This document shows, in pieces, positions 1 to 8,129 of a stretch of 64,000 bases of DNA. Numbering within the stretch: the first letter of the stretch is position 1; the number at the start of each line of letters is the position of its first letter. The notes under the pieces were generated by a model. The model was not told the DNA's origin and made no database searches. It saw nothing but the letters and a program-made list of their open reading frames with translations. The stretch comes from Streptomyces sp. NBC_01198 (lineage in GTDB: Bacteria > Actinomycetota > Actinomycetes > Streptomycetales > Streptomycetaceae). Both the position numbers and the translations under genes were made by a program. The DNA lies in the NCBI RefSeq assembly GCF_036010485.1, contig NZ_CP108568.1, positions 868,001 to 932,000 of the forward strand, in the 5' to 3' direction.

Positions 1-1256
1 CAGGAGTAGCCGGGGGTCAGCAGCAAGAACGCGGTGCCGGTGACGACGAGGGCGCCGCTCCACGGGCGTTCGGGGTCGCCGCGCCGGATCACCTGGACGA
101 CGACCGCCGCCATCGCCACGACGGCGGCGGGCAAAGCCCAGGAGTCCGGCAGCACCAGCCGCAGCAGCACGTACCGGTTGTTCCCGCCCGCGTCCTGGTA
201 GCCCTCCTCGTGGGCGTAGCCGCCGAGATACCCCAGAACCGAGGAGTGCGACACCAGCAGGTACGGCAGGTACAGCGCGGCCACGACCGCCGCGGCGGCC
301 GCCACCGTGCCGGCCGCGTCGCGGACCCGGCGGACGCCGGACAGGGCGCCGGGCAGCAGCAGGGCGGGCAGCAGCTTGGCCGCGACGGCCAGGCCCAGGA
401 CCGTCCCGCCGGCGACCCGGTGACGGTAGGTCAGGCCGAGCGCGACCACGGCCGGCAGCACGCCGAGGACGTCGACGTGGGCGTTGTTGACGGCGTCCAT
501 GGGGACCGCGGGGCACCAGGCCCAGTACGCGGCGGCGCGCGGGTCGCCGCTGCGGCGCAGGATCAGCAGCAGCGCCACGGTGGTCGCGACCGCCAGTACG
601 GCGCCACCGACCTGGAACGCCTTGTGCCGGGCGTGCGCCGGTGCGACGGCGTGCACGAGCAGGAAGTACAGCTCGCTCGCCGGGGGGTAGATGGTGTGCA
701 CCTGGGGGCGGTTGATGCGGGTGCAGCCGTCGTCGGGAAGGGGCGAGAGGTCCGGCTTCCCGCATGCCCCGGGAGGCGGGAAGAGCCAGCTGTCCCGCAG
801 CCCGGCGAGCGCGGGGTCGGCGGGCGCGTGGTCGTACGGCGAGATGCCGGCGGCCTGCACCCGGCCGTCCCACGCGTAGCGGTAGGAGTCGGTGCTGGTG
901 CGCGGTGCGGCGATCAGGCCGGTGGCGGCCACGACGACGCCCCCGGCGAGTACCAGCGCGGCGGCGCGCCGGGCCGGCACCCCGCGCAGCGCCACCACCG
1001 CCGCCGCGAACAGGGCCCAGGAGAGGGTGTAGCACCAGTAGAGCCCGCGGGGATTGGGGTCGTAGCCGCTGCCCGCGCCGACGGCGAGCAGCAGCGCCGC
1101 GGTCAGCGCGGCCAGCAGGACGGCGGTGGTGGCCGTGGCCGTCCGGGGGCGCCGCGGGCGGCGGCCGGGCGCGGCGGCCGCCTCCGGCGGGCGCGATGCG
1201 GCTGCCCCGGGGCGGGGATCGAGGGCTCCGGCGTGGTGCGGGAAGCGGTGGGTCAC
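1..1256 (-). CDS. GT87-like polyprenol-dependent glycosyltransferase, 3' end cut by the window
   Basis: Integral membrane protein of at least 418 residues; its C-terminus lies outside the window. After a Pro/Arg-rich cytoplasmic start it shows repeated hydrophobic segments (AVLLAALTAALLLAV first). An extracytoplasmic loop has DSYRYAWDGRVQAAGISPY, the acidic-aromatic first-loop pattern of actinobacterial GT-C enzymes of the DUF2029/GT87 type, which transfer a sugar, usually mannose, from polyprenyl phosphate outside the membrane. The GTG start at 1256 is the first plausible one, but its ribosome site is weak. It lies 111 bp behind the methyltransferase gene on the same strand, so it may be the last gene of that operon. 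Substrate is unknown. Confidence 0.8.
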   Translation of the reverse strand, partial: MTHRFPHHAGALDPRPGAAASRPPEAAAAPGRRPRRPRTATATTAVLLAALTAALLLAVGAGSGYDPNPRGLYWCYTLSWALFAAAVVALRGVPARRAAALVLAGGVVVAATGLIAAPRTSTDSYRYAWDGRVQAAGISPYDHAPADPALAGLRDSWLFPPPGACGKPDLSPLPDDGCTRINRPQVHTIYPPASELYFLLVHAVAPAHARHKAFQVGGAVLAVATTVALLLILRRSGDPRAAAYWAWCPAVPMDAVNNAHVDVLGVLPAVVALGLTYRHRVAGGTVLGLAVAAKLLPALLLPGALSGVRRVRDAAGTVAAAAAVVAALYLPYLLVSHSSVLGYLGGYAHEEGYQDAGGNNRYVLLRLVLPDSWALPAAVVAMAAVVVQVIRRGDPERPWSGALVVTGTAFLLLTPGYS

Positions 1257-1367
1257 GGCATCACCGTGGCATCCGGCGGACCCGCGCCACGGGCGGCACG
1301 ACGGTGTGTCCGGCTTCCGTAAGCCTTCGGACCCCTCCCGGGGCCCGGGCCGGCCCCGCCCCGGCCG

Positions 1368-2114
1368 TCACGGCGCGTCCGGCCGGCTGCGGCGGACCGG
1401 CCGCAGCTCGGCGAAGTGGCGTCCCGCAGCCGTCCAGGTGCGGGCGGGCACCCACCCGGCCCGGCCCGCGTGCCGGCGCAGGGCCGCGGGCCCGACACGG
1501 GCCCAGCGGAAGGGTGCTCCGAGGTCGCCGAGTCCGCCGTCGAGCCTGACCTCGCAGCACTCGTCCACCTCCGCGGGGGCCGCCTCGACGATCAGCCGCC
1601 CGCCGGGTGCGAGCACCTCCGCCGTGCGGGCGAGCAGCGCCCCCGGGTCGCCACCGATGCCGACGTTCCCGTCGAGCAGCAGGGCGGTGTTCCAGCGGCC
1701 CTCCCCAGGCAGCGGGTGGAAGACCGACCGGCACAAGGCGCTGCCGCCGCGAAGCACGGTCCTGGCCACCGCCGTCGGGCTGATGTCGATCCCGAGCGCA
1801 CGATGGCCCCGCCCAGCCAGTGCGGCCACCAGCCGTCCGGGCCCGCAGCCGATGTCCAGCACCGTCCCGCGGCACCGCAGCAGGACGCTCTCGTCCGCGG
1901 CGTCCGCGTCGGCCAGCCAGCGTTCGACCGCCAGCGGAAGCAGCCGGCCGTCCTGGAACCGCAGGTAGAGCGGGCCCGTTCCGGTCCGCAGCGCGCGGGT
2001 GTAGGCGTCCTCCCGCCAGGCGGACGGGGACGTCGTACGGCTGCCGCCTGCGGCGACGGTCGCGGCACGGCTGCCGGTGCTCGCCGTGCCGCCGGTCGTC
2101 GGGCCGCGTGTCAT
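1368..2114 (-). CDS. class I SAM-dependent methyltransferase
   Basis: A 248-residue soluble protein with the SAM-binding motif I VLDIGCGPG at residues 85-93, followed by the acidic strand-2 end (GIDISP) and LLLDGNVGIGGD, typical of the class I Rossmann fold. The ATG at 2114 overlaps the stop of the preceding DUF2064 gene by 4 bp (ATGA), which fixes the start and indicates translational coupling. The context (GT2, DUF2064, GT87) suggests modification of a sugar or glycolipid, but the acceptor cannot be deduced. No membrane segment is visible. Confidence 0.85.
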   Translation of the reverse strand: MTRGPTTGGTASTGSRAATVAAGGSRTTSPSAWREDAYTRALRTGTGPLYLRFQDGRLLPLAVERWLADADAADESVLLRCRGTVLDIGCGPGRLVAALAGRGHRALGIDISPTAVARTVLRGGSALCRSVFHPLPGEGRWNTALLLDGNVGIGGDPGALLARTAEVLAPGGRLIVEAAPAEVDECCEVRLDGGLGDLGAPFRWARVGPAALRRHAGRAGWVPARTWTAAGRHFAELRPVRRSRPDAP

Positions 2115-2737
2115 CGAACCGCCCCCGAGACGCGGAGCCGGGAGTGCAGGGCGGCGAACCGCCCGTGCGGGGCGGCCGCCGCGACCTCGACGGCGTCGGC
2201 AGCCGTGTCCACGTCCCGCTGCACCCCCAGCCGCCCCGTTCGCAGCCCGGCGCTCCGCAGCCGCAGTTCCAGCACCGCCCCGGTCTCCGGTACGGACATC
2301 GGGACGCCCCGCAGCAGCGACGGATCCGGGTCGGCGAGGCCGAGAGCCCAGAAGCCGCCGTCCGCGGCGGGCCCGAACCAGGCGTCGTGGGCGTCGAAGT
2401 CCATGGCGGGAAGCAGGTGTGCGGGGGTGACCTGCGGGGTGTCCATGCCGATCAGCAGGGCGGGCCCGGCGCAGCCGGCGAACGCCGCCGCCAGACGTGC
2501 GTCGAGGCCGCCGCCGCACTGCGGGACGACGGTGAAACCGGGCGGCAGCCACGGCCCGGGCCGCCCGTCGAGGACCAGCACCCGCCGGGCGGCGGGGACG
2601 GCGGCAACCGCGGCGAGCGTGTCGGCGAGCGCCGCCTCGGCCAGCGCCGCGGCCTCGGCGGGAGAGTAGGGCGGGGTGAGCCGGGTCTTGACCCGGCCGG
2701 GCAGCGGCTCCTTGGCGATCACCAGCAGATCGGTCAC
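2111..2737 (-). CDS. DUF2064 (TIGR04282-type) nucleotidyl/glycosyl transferase-like protein
   Basis: A 208-residue protein that opens with DLLVIAKEPLPGRVKTRL, the signature of the DUF2064 family (rSAM/selenodomain-associated transferase 1), a GT-A/nucleotidyltransferase-like fold. LLIGMDTPQVTP carries the conserved Asp, and FGPAADGGFWALGL matches the family block D-G-G-(FY)-x-x-(IL)-G. Family members commonly sit beside a GT2 protein, as here. The GTG start at 2737 overlaps the GT2 stop by 4 bp (GTGA) and its own stop overlaps the methyltransferase start, so all three are coupled. Exact substrate unknown. Confidence 0.85.
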   Translation of the reverse strand: MTDLLVIAKEPLPGRVKTRLTPPYSPAEAAALAEAALADTLAAVAAVPAARRVLVLDGRPGPWLPPGFTVVPQCGGGLDARLAAAFAGCAGPALLIGMDTPQVTPAHLLPAMDFDAHDAWFGPAADGGFWALGLADPDPSLLRGVPMSVPETGAVLELRLRSAGLRTGRLGVQRDVDTAADAVEVAAAAPHGRFAALHSRLRVSGAVR

Positions 2738-3222
2738 CGCGCACCCCCGCCGGCCGGCGTCGCGGCCAGGGGCGGCCCGAGGTCGCGCAGCCGCAGGCCG
2801 GTACGGCGGCGCAGCAGGTGGGCCAGGGCCAGGTTCCCCGCGCGGGCGTGCGGCGGCCAGGCGCCCGGCCCCTGCGGACGGCGGCGGCCGAGCACCAGAT
2901 CGGCCTCGCCCGCGGCCACCGTCCGTACGAACCCGGTGAGCAGCCGAGGGTCGAGGGAGGCGTCGCAGTCGCAGAAGCAGACGAAGTCGGCCACCGAGGC
3001 GAGCAGGCCGGCGTGGCAGGCCGCGCCGAAACCCCGCCGGTGCTCCTGGACGACGACCGCGCCCAGCGAGCGGGCGACCCGGGCCGATCCGTCACTGGAG
3101 CCGTTGTCCACCACCAGCGCGCGCCAGCCGGCCGGGATTCGCGCGAGGACCCAGGGCAGTGCCTCGGCCTCGTTGAGGCAGGGAAGGACGATGTCCGCGG
3201 AAAGAGGTGTCACGGAAGTCAC
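2734..3222 (-). CDS. short family 2 glycosyltransferase, apparently lacking the C-terminal part
   Basis: A 162-residue GT-A glycosyltransferase. It has the start ADIVLPCLNEAEALPWVL, the nucleotide-binding VDNGSSDGS (38-46) and an acidic metal-binding segment CDCDASLDP (84-92). Related family 2 enzymes of this context are, to my knowledge, above 200 residues. Here the protein stops at LRDLGPP plus a low-complexity tail, where the acceptor-side helices would normally follow, and the stop is fused to the DUF2064 start by a GTGA overlap. It may be a shortened but working enzyme or a deletion product. First gene of the operon. Start GTG 3222; another GTG lies three codons downstream. Confidence 0.75.
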   Translation of the reverse strand: MTSVTPLSADIVLPCLNEAEALPWVLARIPAGWRALVVDNGSSDGSARVARSLGAVVVQEHRRGFGAACHAGLLASVADFVCFCDCDASLDPRLLTGFVRTVAAGEADLVLGRRRPQGPGAWPPHARAGNLALAHLLRRRTGLRLRDLGPPLAATPAGGGAR

Positions 3223-3309
3223 CGTAGGAATCTTCGGCAGACAAAGCGGACATTGACCCCCGCGAAACGCGGTCAGGCGGCGCCCGTGGTCCTCGCCCCG
3301 GCGCGCGGT

Positions 3310-3561
3310 TCATCCGCCGGGATGGGACAGCGCGTCGTCGATGCGGTTCACCTCGCGGTCCCGGCTGAGGGCGACGGCCTCCAGGGCGGGACCGTACCGC
3401 GCGATGGCGGCGCGCCGGCAGGCCGATTCCGCGCTGAGCCGGACCCTGACCAGGCCGGTGTTGTCCTTGCACGTCGGCCACGCCGGGACCGGGCCCGCCC
3501 GGGACTTTGGCCGGAACGGGTGAATGAGCGCGGGAACCACGAGCAGGTGACGGTGTATCAC
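3310..3561 (-). CDS. small hypothetical protein (up to 83 residues)
   Basis: Unrecognised. The open frame has almost only G or C at third codon positions from codon 20 onward, as real genes of this genome do. The C-terminal half (NTGLVRVRLSAESACRRAAIARYGP) looks like a compact helical segment with an Arg-rich face. The start is uncertain: GTG at 3561 has only a weak AAGG upstream, and internal GTG codons exist. It is divergent from the HTH-PGBD regulator gene and lies upstream of the glycosyltransferase operon on the same strand. No signal peptide or membrane segment is obvious. Confidence 0.45.
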   Translation of the reverse strand: MIHRHLLVVPALIHPFRPKSRAGPVPAWPTCKDNTGLVRVRLSAESACRRAAIARYGPALEAVALSRDREVNRIDDALSHPGG

Positions 3562-3596
3562 TAGCCTTGAGAGTGTCGGCAGCCTGGGGGTGCGAC

Positions 3597-4352
3597 ATGG
3601 CGCGCGGAGGGAAACTGCCGCCGGACCTGGATCCGCGAGTCCGGCAGCTGATCGGGCAGTTGCGCAGGCTGAAGGAGGCCGGCGATCTGAGCCTCTCGCA
3701 GGTGGCGGCCAGGACCGGGTACAGCAAGGCGTCGTGGGAGCGGTATCTGTCGGGCCGGAACCTGCCGCCGCAGCAGGCGGTCGAGGCGTTCGCCCGGGCG
3801 CTCGGGCTGGACCCGGCGCGCCTGCTCGCGCTCCACGAGGTGGCGGCGGAGGTCTGGACCAGACCCGGGGACGCCCGGGTCCGCGAAGCCGCCGCGACGG
3901 ACGCGGAGGCGGTGGGATCGTCGTCGGCCGGCGCGGCCCCGCCGTCCCCGGCCGGCGCGGTCGAATCCCCGCCGCTCCTGCGCCGCCGCCCGCTGCAGAT
4001 CGCCGCCGGCGCGCTGGTCCTGGCCGCGGCCGCCGTCCTGCTGGCGGTGCGCCCCTGGCAGGACGACCACCGGTCGACCGCGACGAGCTACACCTGCCAC
4101 ATCACCCGTAGCGACAGCACCTGGTACGCGGGCCTGAGCCGCAGCAGGACCGCGGTCGTCCAGGAGGGCATGGTCGGCAAGGATGTCGCCGAGGTGCAGT
4201 GCCTCCTGAAGCGGGCGGGCTTCTCGCCGGGCGAGATAGACGGCATCTACGGCGAGCTCACCCAACGCGCGGTCAGGCGGCTGCAGACCGAACACGCCCT
4301 GGTCGTCGACGGCATGGTCGGACCGCACACCTGGAAGGCCCTGCGGGGATGA
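3597..4352 (+). CDS. membrane-anchored HTH regulator with extracellular peptidoglycan-binding domain
   Basis: 251 residues. Residues 15-75 form a XRE-like helix-turn-helix (LSLSQVAARTGYSKASWERYLSGR). A Pro/Ala linker follows, then one membrane helix at about 134-152 after RRR (positive-inside, so the HTH is cytoplasmic). Residues about 190-250 are a type 1 peptidoglycan-binding domain (GKDVAEVQCLLKRAGF, DGIYGELTQRAVRRLQ, VDGMVGPHTWKAL). The layout implies a one-component sensor that binds wall outside and DNA inside, which is inference. ATG 3597 has GGGGG six bases upstream and is preferred to TTG 3567. Its stop overlaps the next start (ATGA), so it is coupled to the DUF2690 paralogue. Confidence 0.88.
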   Translation: MARGGKLPPDLDPRVRQLIGQLRRLKEAGDLSLSQVAARTGYSKASWERYLSGRNLPPQQAVEAFARALGLDPARLLALHEVAAEVWTRPGDARVREAAATDAEAVGSSSAGAAPPSPAGAVESPPLLRRRPLQIAAGALVLAAAAVLLAVRPWQDDHRSTATSYTCHITRSDSTWYAGLSRSRTAVVQEGMVGKDVAEVQCLLKRAGFSPGEIDGIYGELTQRAVRRLQTEHALVVDGMVGPHTWKALRG

Positions 4353-5197
4353 CCGCGAGGCGGGACGGGTCACCCGAGACGACGCGGCTCACCCAGGGGC
4401 TGCGCGATCTCAAGGCCCGCGCCGGACTCAGCCTGGCCGGGCTCGCCGCCAAGACCACCTACAGCAAGTCCTCGTGGGAGCGGTATCTCAACGGCAAGGC
4501 GCTGCCGCCCCGGCGGGCCGTGGAAGAGCTGTGCGGCCTGACCGGCGAACCCGCGGGGCGGCTGCTGACGCTGCTCGAACTGTCCAGCCGGTTCGCGGAC
4601 GGGACCGGCGGTCCCTCGCCGGGCGACGCCCCTCCGCCGCCGGCCCGCGCTGCCGGGTCGGGCGCGCGGGTGCACGGGGTGGCAGCGGATCCTGATCCGC
4701 CCGGCGCCGCGGCGTCCCGGGTTCCCCGCCGGCGTCCGCGCTGGAGCCTCTACGCGGTGGTCGCGCTCGGCTGCGTCGCCGCGGCGGCCGCGGGGCTCGC
4801 GATCGCCGGCCGGCCGGCACCCGATCGGCCGCCCACCTCGGCGGCCGGCTGCCGTGACGCGTCATGCGAGGGCCGGAGCCCGAGCAGTACGCTCTGCGGC
4901 ACCTCGGCGGCCACCCTCGCGACCGACCGTGCCAGTGGCGGCGAGGTGATCGACATCCGCTACAGCCCGCGCTGCCTCACCGTATGGGCGCGGCTGAGCA
5001 TGTCGCGGGTGGGAGACCGGATCGACGTCGGTACGGCCGGGGGGCGTACGAACGACGTCCGGGTGACCGACACGCTGGACGCCACGGGCTACGTCCACAC
5101 GCCCATGGCAGTGCTGGGGACACGTCACGACGTGCGGGTCTGCCTCCAGCCGGCGGCCGGCTCGCGGCAGTGCTTCACCGCCCGCGTGGCGTCCTGA
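4349..5197 (+). CDS. membrane-anchored HTH regulator with DUF2690 extracellular domain
   Basis: 282 residues, paralogous at its N-terminus to the preceding gene (LSLAGLAAKTTYSKSSWERYLNGKALPPRRAVE). The HTH spans about 12-75, a Pro-rich linker follows, and a membrane helix lies at about 132-153 after RRRPRW. Residues 168-280 are an extracytoplasmic DUF2690 domain with paired cysteines (CRDASCEG, TLCGTS, SPRC, VRVCLQP, QCFT), a fold common in streptomycete XRE proteins and of unknown ligand. Coupled by ATGA to the PGBD-bearing partner, so the two are probably made in equal amounts and may work as a pair on neighbouring wall genes (inference). Confidence 0.88.
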   Translation: MTARRDGSPETTRLTQGLRDLKARAGLSLAGLAAKTTYSKSSWERYLNGKALPPRRAVEELCGLTGEPAGRLLTLLELSSRFADGTGGPSPGDAPPPPARAAGSGARVHGVAADPDPPGAAASRVPRRRPRWSLYAVVALGCVAAAAAGLAIAGRPAPDRPPTSAAGCRDASCEGRSPSSTLCGTSAATLATDRASGGEVIDIRYSPRCLTVWARLSMSRVGDRIDVGTAGGRTNDVRVTDTLDATGYVHTPMAVLGTRHDVRVCLQPAAGSRQCFTARVAS

Positions 5198-5243
5198 CGG
5201 CGCCGCCCTGTCGTCCGCGAGGCGGGATCCGGGAGCACCGGGC

Positions 5244-5275
5244 GGAGCAGGGGCCCGGTGCCGGGCCCCTGCTCC
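5244..5275. terminator. bidirectional hairpin terminator
   Basis: Perfect inverted repeat: 15-base arms GGAGCAGGGGCCCGG and its complement separated by TG, between the convergent DUF2690 regulator and lysozyme genes. No U-tract, as usual in this GC range. Confidence 0.75.
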
Positions 5276-5301
5276 ACTCCCCTGCTCCTGCGGCGGCTGT
5301 T

Positions 5302-6558
5302 TCAGGACACCAGCGCCTGCCAGGTGTTCGGCCCGACGACGCCGTCGGCGGTCAGGCCCTTGCCGCTCTGGAACGCGACCACCGCGCTCCTGGTGGCAGG
5401 ACCGAACTCGCCGTCCACCGTCACGCTGTGGCCGTGCGCGGACAGTTCGTCCTGCGCCGCCTTCACGGCCGATCCGCTGTCGCCCTCCTTCACGGTGATG
5501 ATGAGCGCCTGCCAGGTGTTCGGCCCGACGACGCCGTCGGCGGTCAGGCCCTTGCTGCTCTGGAAGGCCACCACCGCGCTCCTGGTGGCAGGGCCGAAGT
5601 CACCGTCCACCGCCAGGGCGGAGCCGTGCGCGTCGAGCAGGTACTGGACAGCCGTCACGCTGTGGCCGGTCGTGCCCTGCGACACCACGGGCCAGCCGCT
5701 GCCGGGTGGCGGCGGCGGAGGTGTGTACGTGCCGTGGGCGAAAGCGGCGAGACCGGCGGCGGTGCCGTTGAAGACGTCCCTGTCGCCGGGGAAGGTCCCG
5801 CCGGCGGCGTTCTGCCAGATCGTGTACGTGCTCCAGCCGTTCGGCAGCGGGGTCGGCGCGCCCCCGTAGTCGGCGATCCACAGCGGGTCGAGCCGGCCCG
5901 GCGTGGCGGAGTTGCCGGTGCAGCTCGACCACCAGTCCCGGGTCGAGTAGACGACCGGGTAACGCCCCGTCTTGGCGTGGTATTCGCTGCTGAAGGCGGT
6001 GATCCAGGACGTCATCGCGCTCTGGCTCAGGCCGTAGCAGGTCGCACCGTAGGGGTTGTACTCGATGTCGAGCGCGCCGGGAAGCGTCTTGCCGTCGTCC
6101 GACCAGCCGCCGCCGTGGGCCACGAAGTAGTCGGCCTGGCTGCTCCCGCTGGACGCGTCGGGCAGGGCGAAGTGGTAGGCCCCCCGGATGAGGCCGGCCG
6201 CTGCCGACCCGTTGTACTGCTTGGAGAACTGGCCGCTGGTGTAGTCGACGCCCTCTGTCGCCTTGACGTAGGCGAAGGAAGCTCCTCCCGCGGCGACGGA
6301 CGCCCAGTTGATGTTCTCCTGATACGCGCTCACGTCGAGGCCCTTGAGCGTGCCGGCGGCGGCCCGGAGTGCCTGCCCGGAGCCCGCGACGGCCCCGGCG
6401 GGCGTCCGGGCGGCGAGCCCCGACCCCATGTGGTCGGCGTCCTCGTGCCAGTGGACGGCCGGGCCGGCGGGCGCGGCCGCCGACGCCTGGGCGACGCCCC
6501 AGGGCGTGCCCGCAAGCAGCGCCAGGCCCGCGACGGCCGCGGCGAGATGCCTGGTCAT
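5302..6558 (-). CDS. secreted GH25 lysozyme with two C-terminal peptidoglycan-binding domains
   Basis: 418 residues. A Sec signal (MTRHLAAAVAGLALLAG..AQASA) is followed by a spacer and a GH25 catalytic domain at about 70-270: GLDVSAYQENINW at its start, FAYVKATEG, and the acidic pair DIEYNPYG that supplies the catalytic Asp/Glu. A Pro-rich linker (PPPPPPG) leads to two tandem peptidoglycan-binding domains, each ending GLTADGVVGPNTWQAL. The enzyme hydrolyses MurNAc-GlcNAc beta-1,4 bonds outside the cell. ATG 6558 is supported by GGAG eight bases upstream and by the signal peptide. Next upstream on the same strand, 56 bp away, is a CHAP hydrolase. Confidence 0.92.
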   Translation of the reverse strand: MTRHLAAAVAGLALLAGTPWGVAQASAAAPAGPAVHWHEDADHMGSGLAARTPAGAVAGSGQALRAAAGTLKGLDVSAYQENINWASVAAGGASFAYVKATEGVDYTSGQFSKQYNGSAAAGLIRGAYHFALPDASSGSSQADYFVAHGGGWSDDGKTLPGALDIEYNPYGATCYGLSQSAMTSWITAFSSEYHAKTGRYPVVYSTRDWWSSCTGNSATPGRLDPLWIADYGGAPTPLPNGWSTYTIWQNAAGGTFPGDRDVFNGTAAGLAAFAHGTYTPPPPPPGSGWPVVSQGTTGHSVTAVQYLLDAHGSALAVDGDFGPATRSAVVAFQSSKGLTADGVVGPNTWQALIITVKEGDSGSAVKAAQDELSAHGHSVTVDGEFGPATRSAVVAFQSGKGLTADGVVGPNTWQALVS

Positions 6559-6614
6559 GTGCGTGCTCCGTCCACCGGTCGTCCTCGTGTCCGTCGGAAC
6601 GTGCGCTCGGCTGC

Positions 6615-7556
6615 TCACGGGCGGACCAGCCCGTAGAAGACCGAGCTCGACAGGGCGTAGCCCTTGTCGTAGACCCCGATCTGGGCGGAGTTGCTCGGGT
6701 TGGAGGTGTTCCCTGAGATGACGTAGACGGTCGAGCCGCTGACGTGGTCCACGACCCCGATGTGGTAGCGGTTGTTGGCGCTGCCGAAGATGATCAGGTC
6801 GCCCGGCAGGGCGGAGTGCAGCTGGCTGGTGCCGTACCAGCGGCCGTGGCCGACCGCCCAGTCGTAGACGTCCGGCACGTAGGTCATGAACGGGATGTTC
6901 TCGCCGGCGTCGCGCCACACCCAGGTGGCGAAGGCCGCGCACCAGTCCGCGCAGATGCTGTACGGCTTGCCGGGCACGCAGTTGCGGGAGTCCGCCCGCA
7001 CGCCCAGCTGGCCCTTGGCCACGTAGACGATCTCCGCGCGCTGGGCGTTGGTGCTGTGGCAGCTGGTGACGAGCCGCGTGATGCCCATCGACTTCATCGT
7101 GTCCGGGCCTGCGATGCCGTCGGCCGTCAGCTGGTGCGCGCTCTGGTAGGTCCTGACGGCCGCGGTGGTGTCAGGTCCGTAGTCGCCGTCCTGGCCGACT
7201 CCGGCCTTGCCCTGGACCGCCTTGACGACGGTCTGCAGTTCGCCGAGCGTCTGCGGCCCGATGATCCCGTCGACGCCGAGGCACCGGTCGGACTGGAAGG
7301 CCTCGGCCGCTGCCTGCGTCTGCGGGCCGCTGACCCCGTCGACGCTTCCCGCGTCGTACCCGAGGCCGTTGAGATCGGCCTGCGCCAGCTTGACGTCGGC
7401 GACGGACGCCGCCGACACCGCCGACAGGGATGCCGGCGCCGGTGCCGACGCCAGCGCGGTGGCGGCCGGGCCGGCCAGCATCGCGCCGGACATCAGGACG
7501 GCCGCGAGCGCGCCGGCGAAGGCGGATCGGCGCCTGCGGCTCCCGCGTGCATTCAT
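6615..7556 (-). CDS. secreted CHAP-domain peptidoglycan hydrolase with two N-terminal peptidoglycan-binding domains
   Basis: 313 residues from ATG 7556, preferred over ATG 7571 because GGAG lies five bases upstream; the longer form adds MTGEL. An Arg-rich signal peptide (SRRRRSAFAGALAAVLMSG) ends near ALASA. Two peptidoglycan-binding repeats follow (VKLAQADLNGLGY..VDGVSGPQTQAA; VKAVQGK..DGDYGPDTTAAVRTYQ). The C-terminal CHAP domain shows the catalytic Cys in ICADWCAAFATWVW and the His in NNRYHIGVVDHVSG. CHAP enzymes cut peptide bonds or the amide in peptidoglycan. It faces the lysozyme gene in tandem and is divergent from the small PGBD protein, pointing to a shared wall-remodelling function. 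Confidence 0.9.
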   Translation of the reverse strand: MNARGSRRRRSAFAGALAAVLMSGAMLAGPAATALASAPAPASLSAVSAASVADVKLAQADLNGLGYDAGSVDGVSGPQTQAAAEAFQSDRCLGVDGIIGPQTLGELQTVVKAVQGKAGVGQDGDYGPDTTAAVRTYQSAHQLTADGIAGPDTMKSMGITRLVTSCHSTNAQRAEIVYVAKGQLGVRADSRNCVPGKPYSICADWCAAFATWVWRDAGENIPFMTYVPDVYDWAVGHGRWYGTSQLHSALPGDLIIFGSANNRYHIGVVDHVSGSTVYVISGNTSNPSNSAQIGVYDKGYALSSSVFYGLVRP

Positions 7557-7571
7557 GAGCTCTCCGGTCAT

Positions 7572-8129
7572 GGCCTGCGTTCCTCTCGTCGAGCGTGGGT
7601 GTACTGCCGTGGGTCCGTGCGAGGGGTCCGTGCGAGGGGTGCCGCGTCAGCGGTGTCCCGGGACAACGCCGCCGGGTGACCGGCGCCGTCCACCGTGCGA
7701 TCGGCCGATCGCCGGTCCGCCGGACTCCGGGTCAACTCTCAGCTGGACGGCTGCGCCCGGCCACGTCCTCCGGACATGTGAGGGATTCGCGGGACGTCCC
7801 GCCCGCCCACCTGCGGTGCGGCGGCGCGGCGTTGAGGTCCAGGAGGGTCACCGGGGACCGGGGTGGCGCGGGGCGGGCGGCGGACGCCGCCGGGCCGGGG
7901 CGGCTTCCGCGTCCCGACGCGACCTCGTCCCGTGCCGTGTCGCAGCAGGTCACGGGGCGGCCCGTCCCGCTGTCACCTCACCTGGCGGCCACCGCTGGGC
8001 ACCGGGGCACGCCGGAACGCAGGCTCGACGCAGGCAAGTTCGGGCAACCGGGACGCGTTCTGAGAGGCACACCGCCTTACGTCCGCCGCCCCGGCGCCCG
8101 GCCCGCACCTTCGACGCAGGAGAGACATC
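7572..8129. other. long divergent intergenic region with repeats
   Basis: Non-coding stretch between the CHAP and small PGBD genes, apart from one doubtful short ORF. It holds a tandem 13-bp repeat (GGGTCCGTGCGAG at 7611-7623 and 7624-7636) and a perfect 16-bp palindrome GCGATCGGCCGATCGC at 7697-7712 that could be an operator for one of the divergent genes. I see no riboswitch that I can name. Confidence 0.5.
7732..7953 (-). CDS. doubtful small ORF (73 residues)
   Basis: Unrecognised frame starting GTG 7953. The first 56 codons have strongly G/C-biased third positions, but the last 15 do not, and no ribosome site, signal or domain is clear. It might be a remnant or chance; listed only because the gap is long. 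Confidence 0.2.
   Translation of the reverse strand: MTCCDTARDEVASGRGSRPGPAASAARPAPPRSPVTLLDLNAAPPHRRWAGGTSRESLTCPEDVAGRSRPAES

Noticed and set aside
7572..8129. c-di-AMP (ydaO-type) riboswitch before the wall hydrolase genes
   Set aside because: Actinomycete wall hydrolases often have one, but I could not find its conserved segments here.
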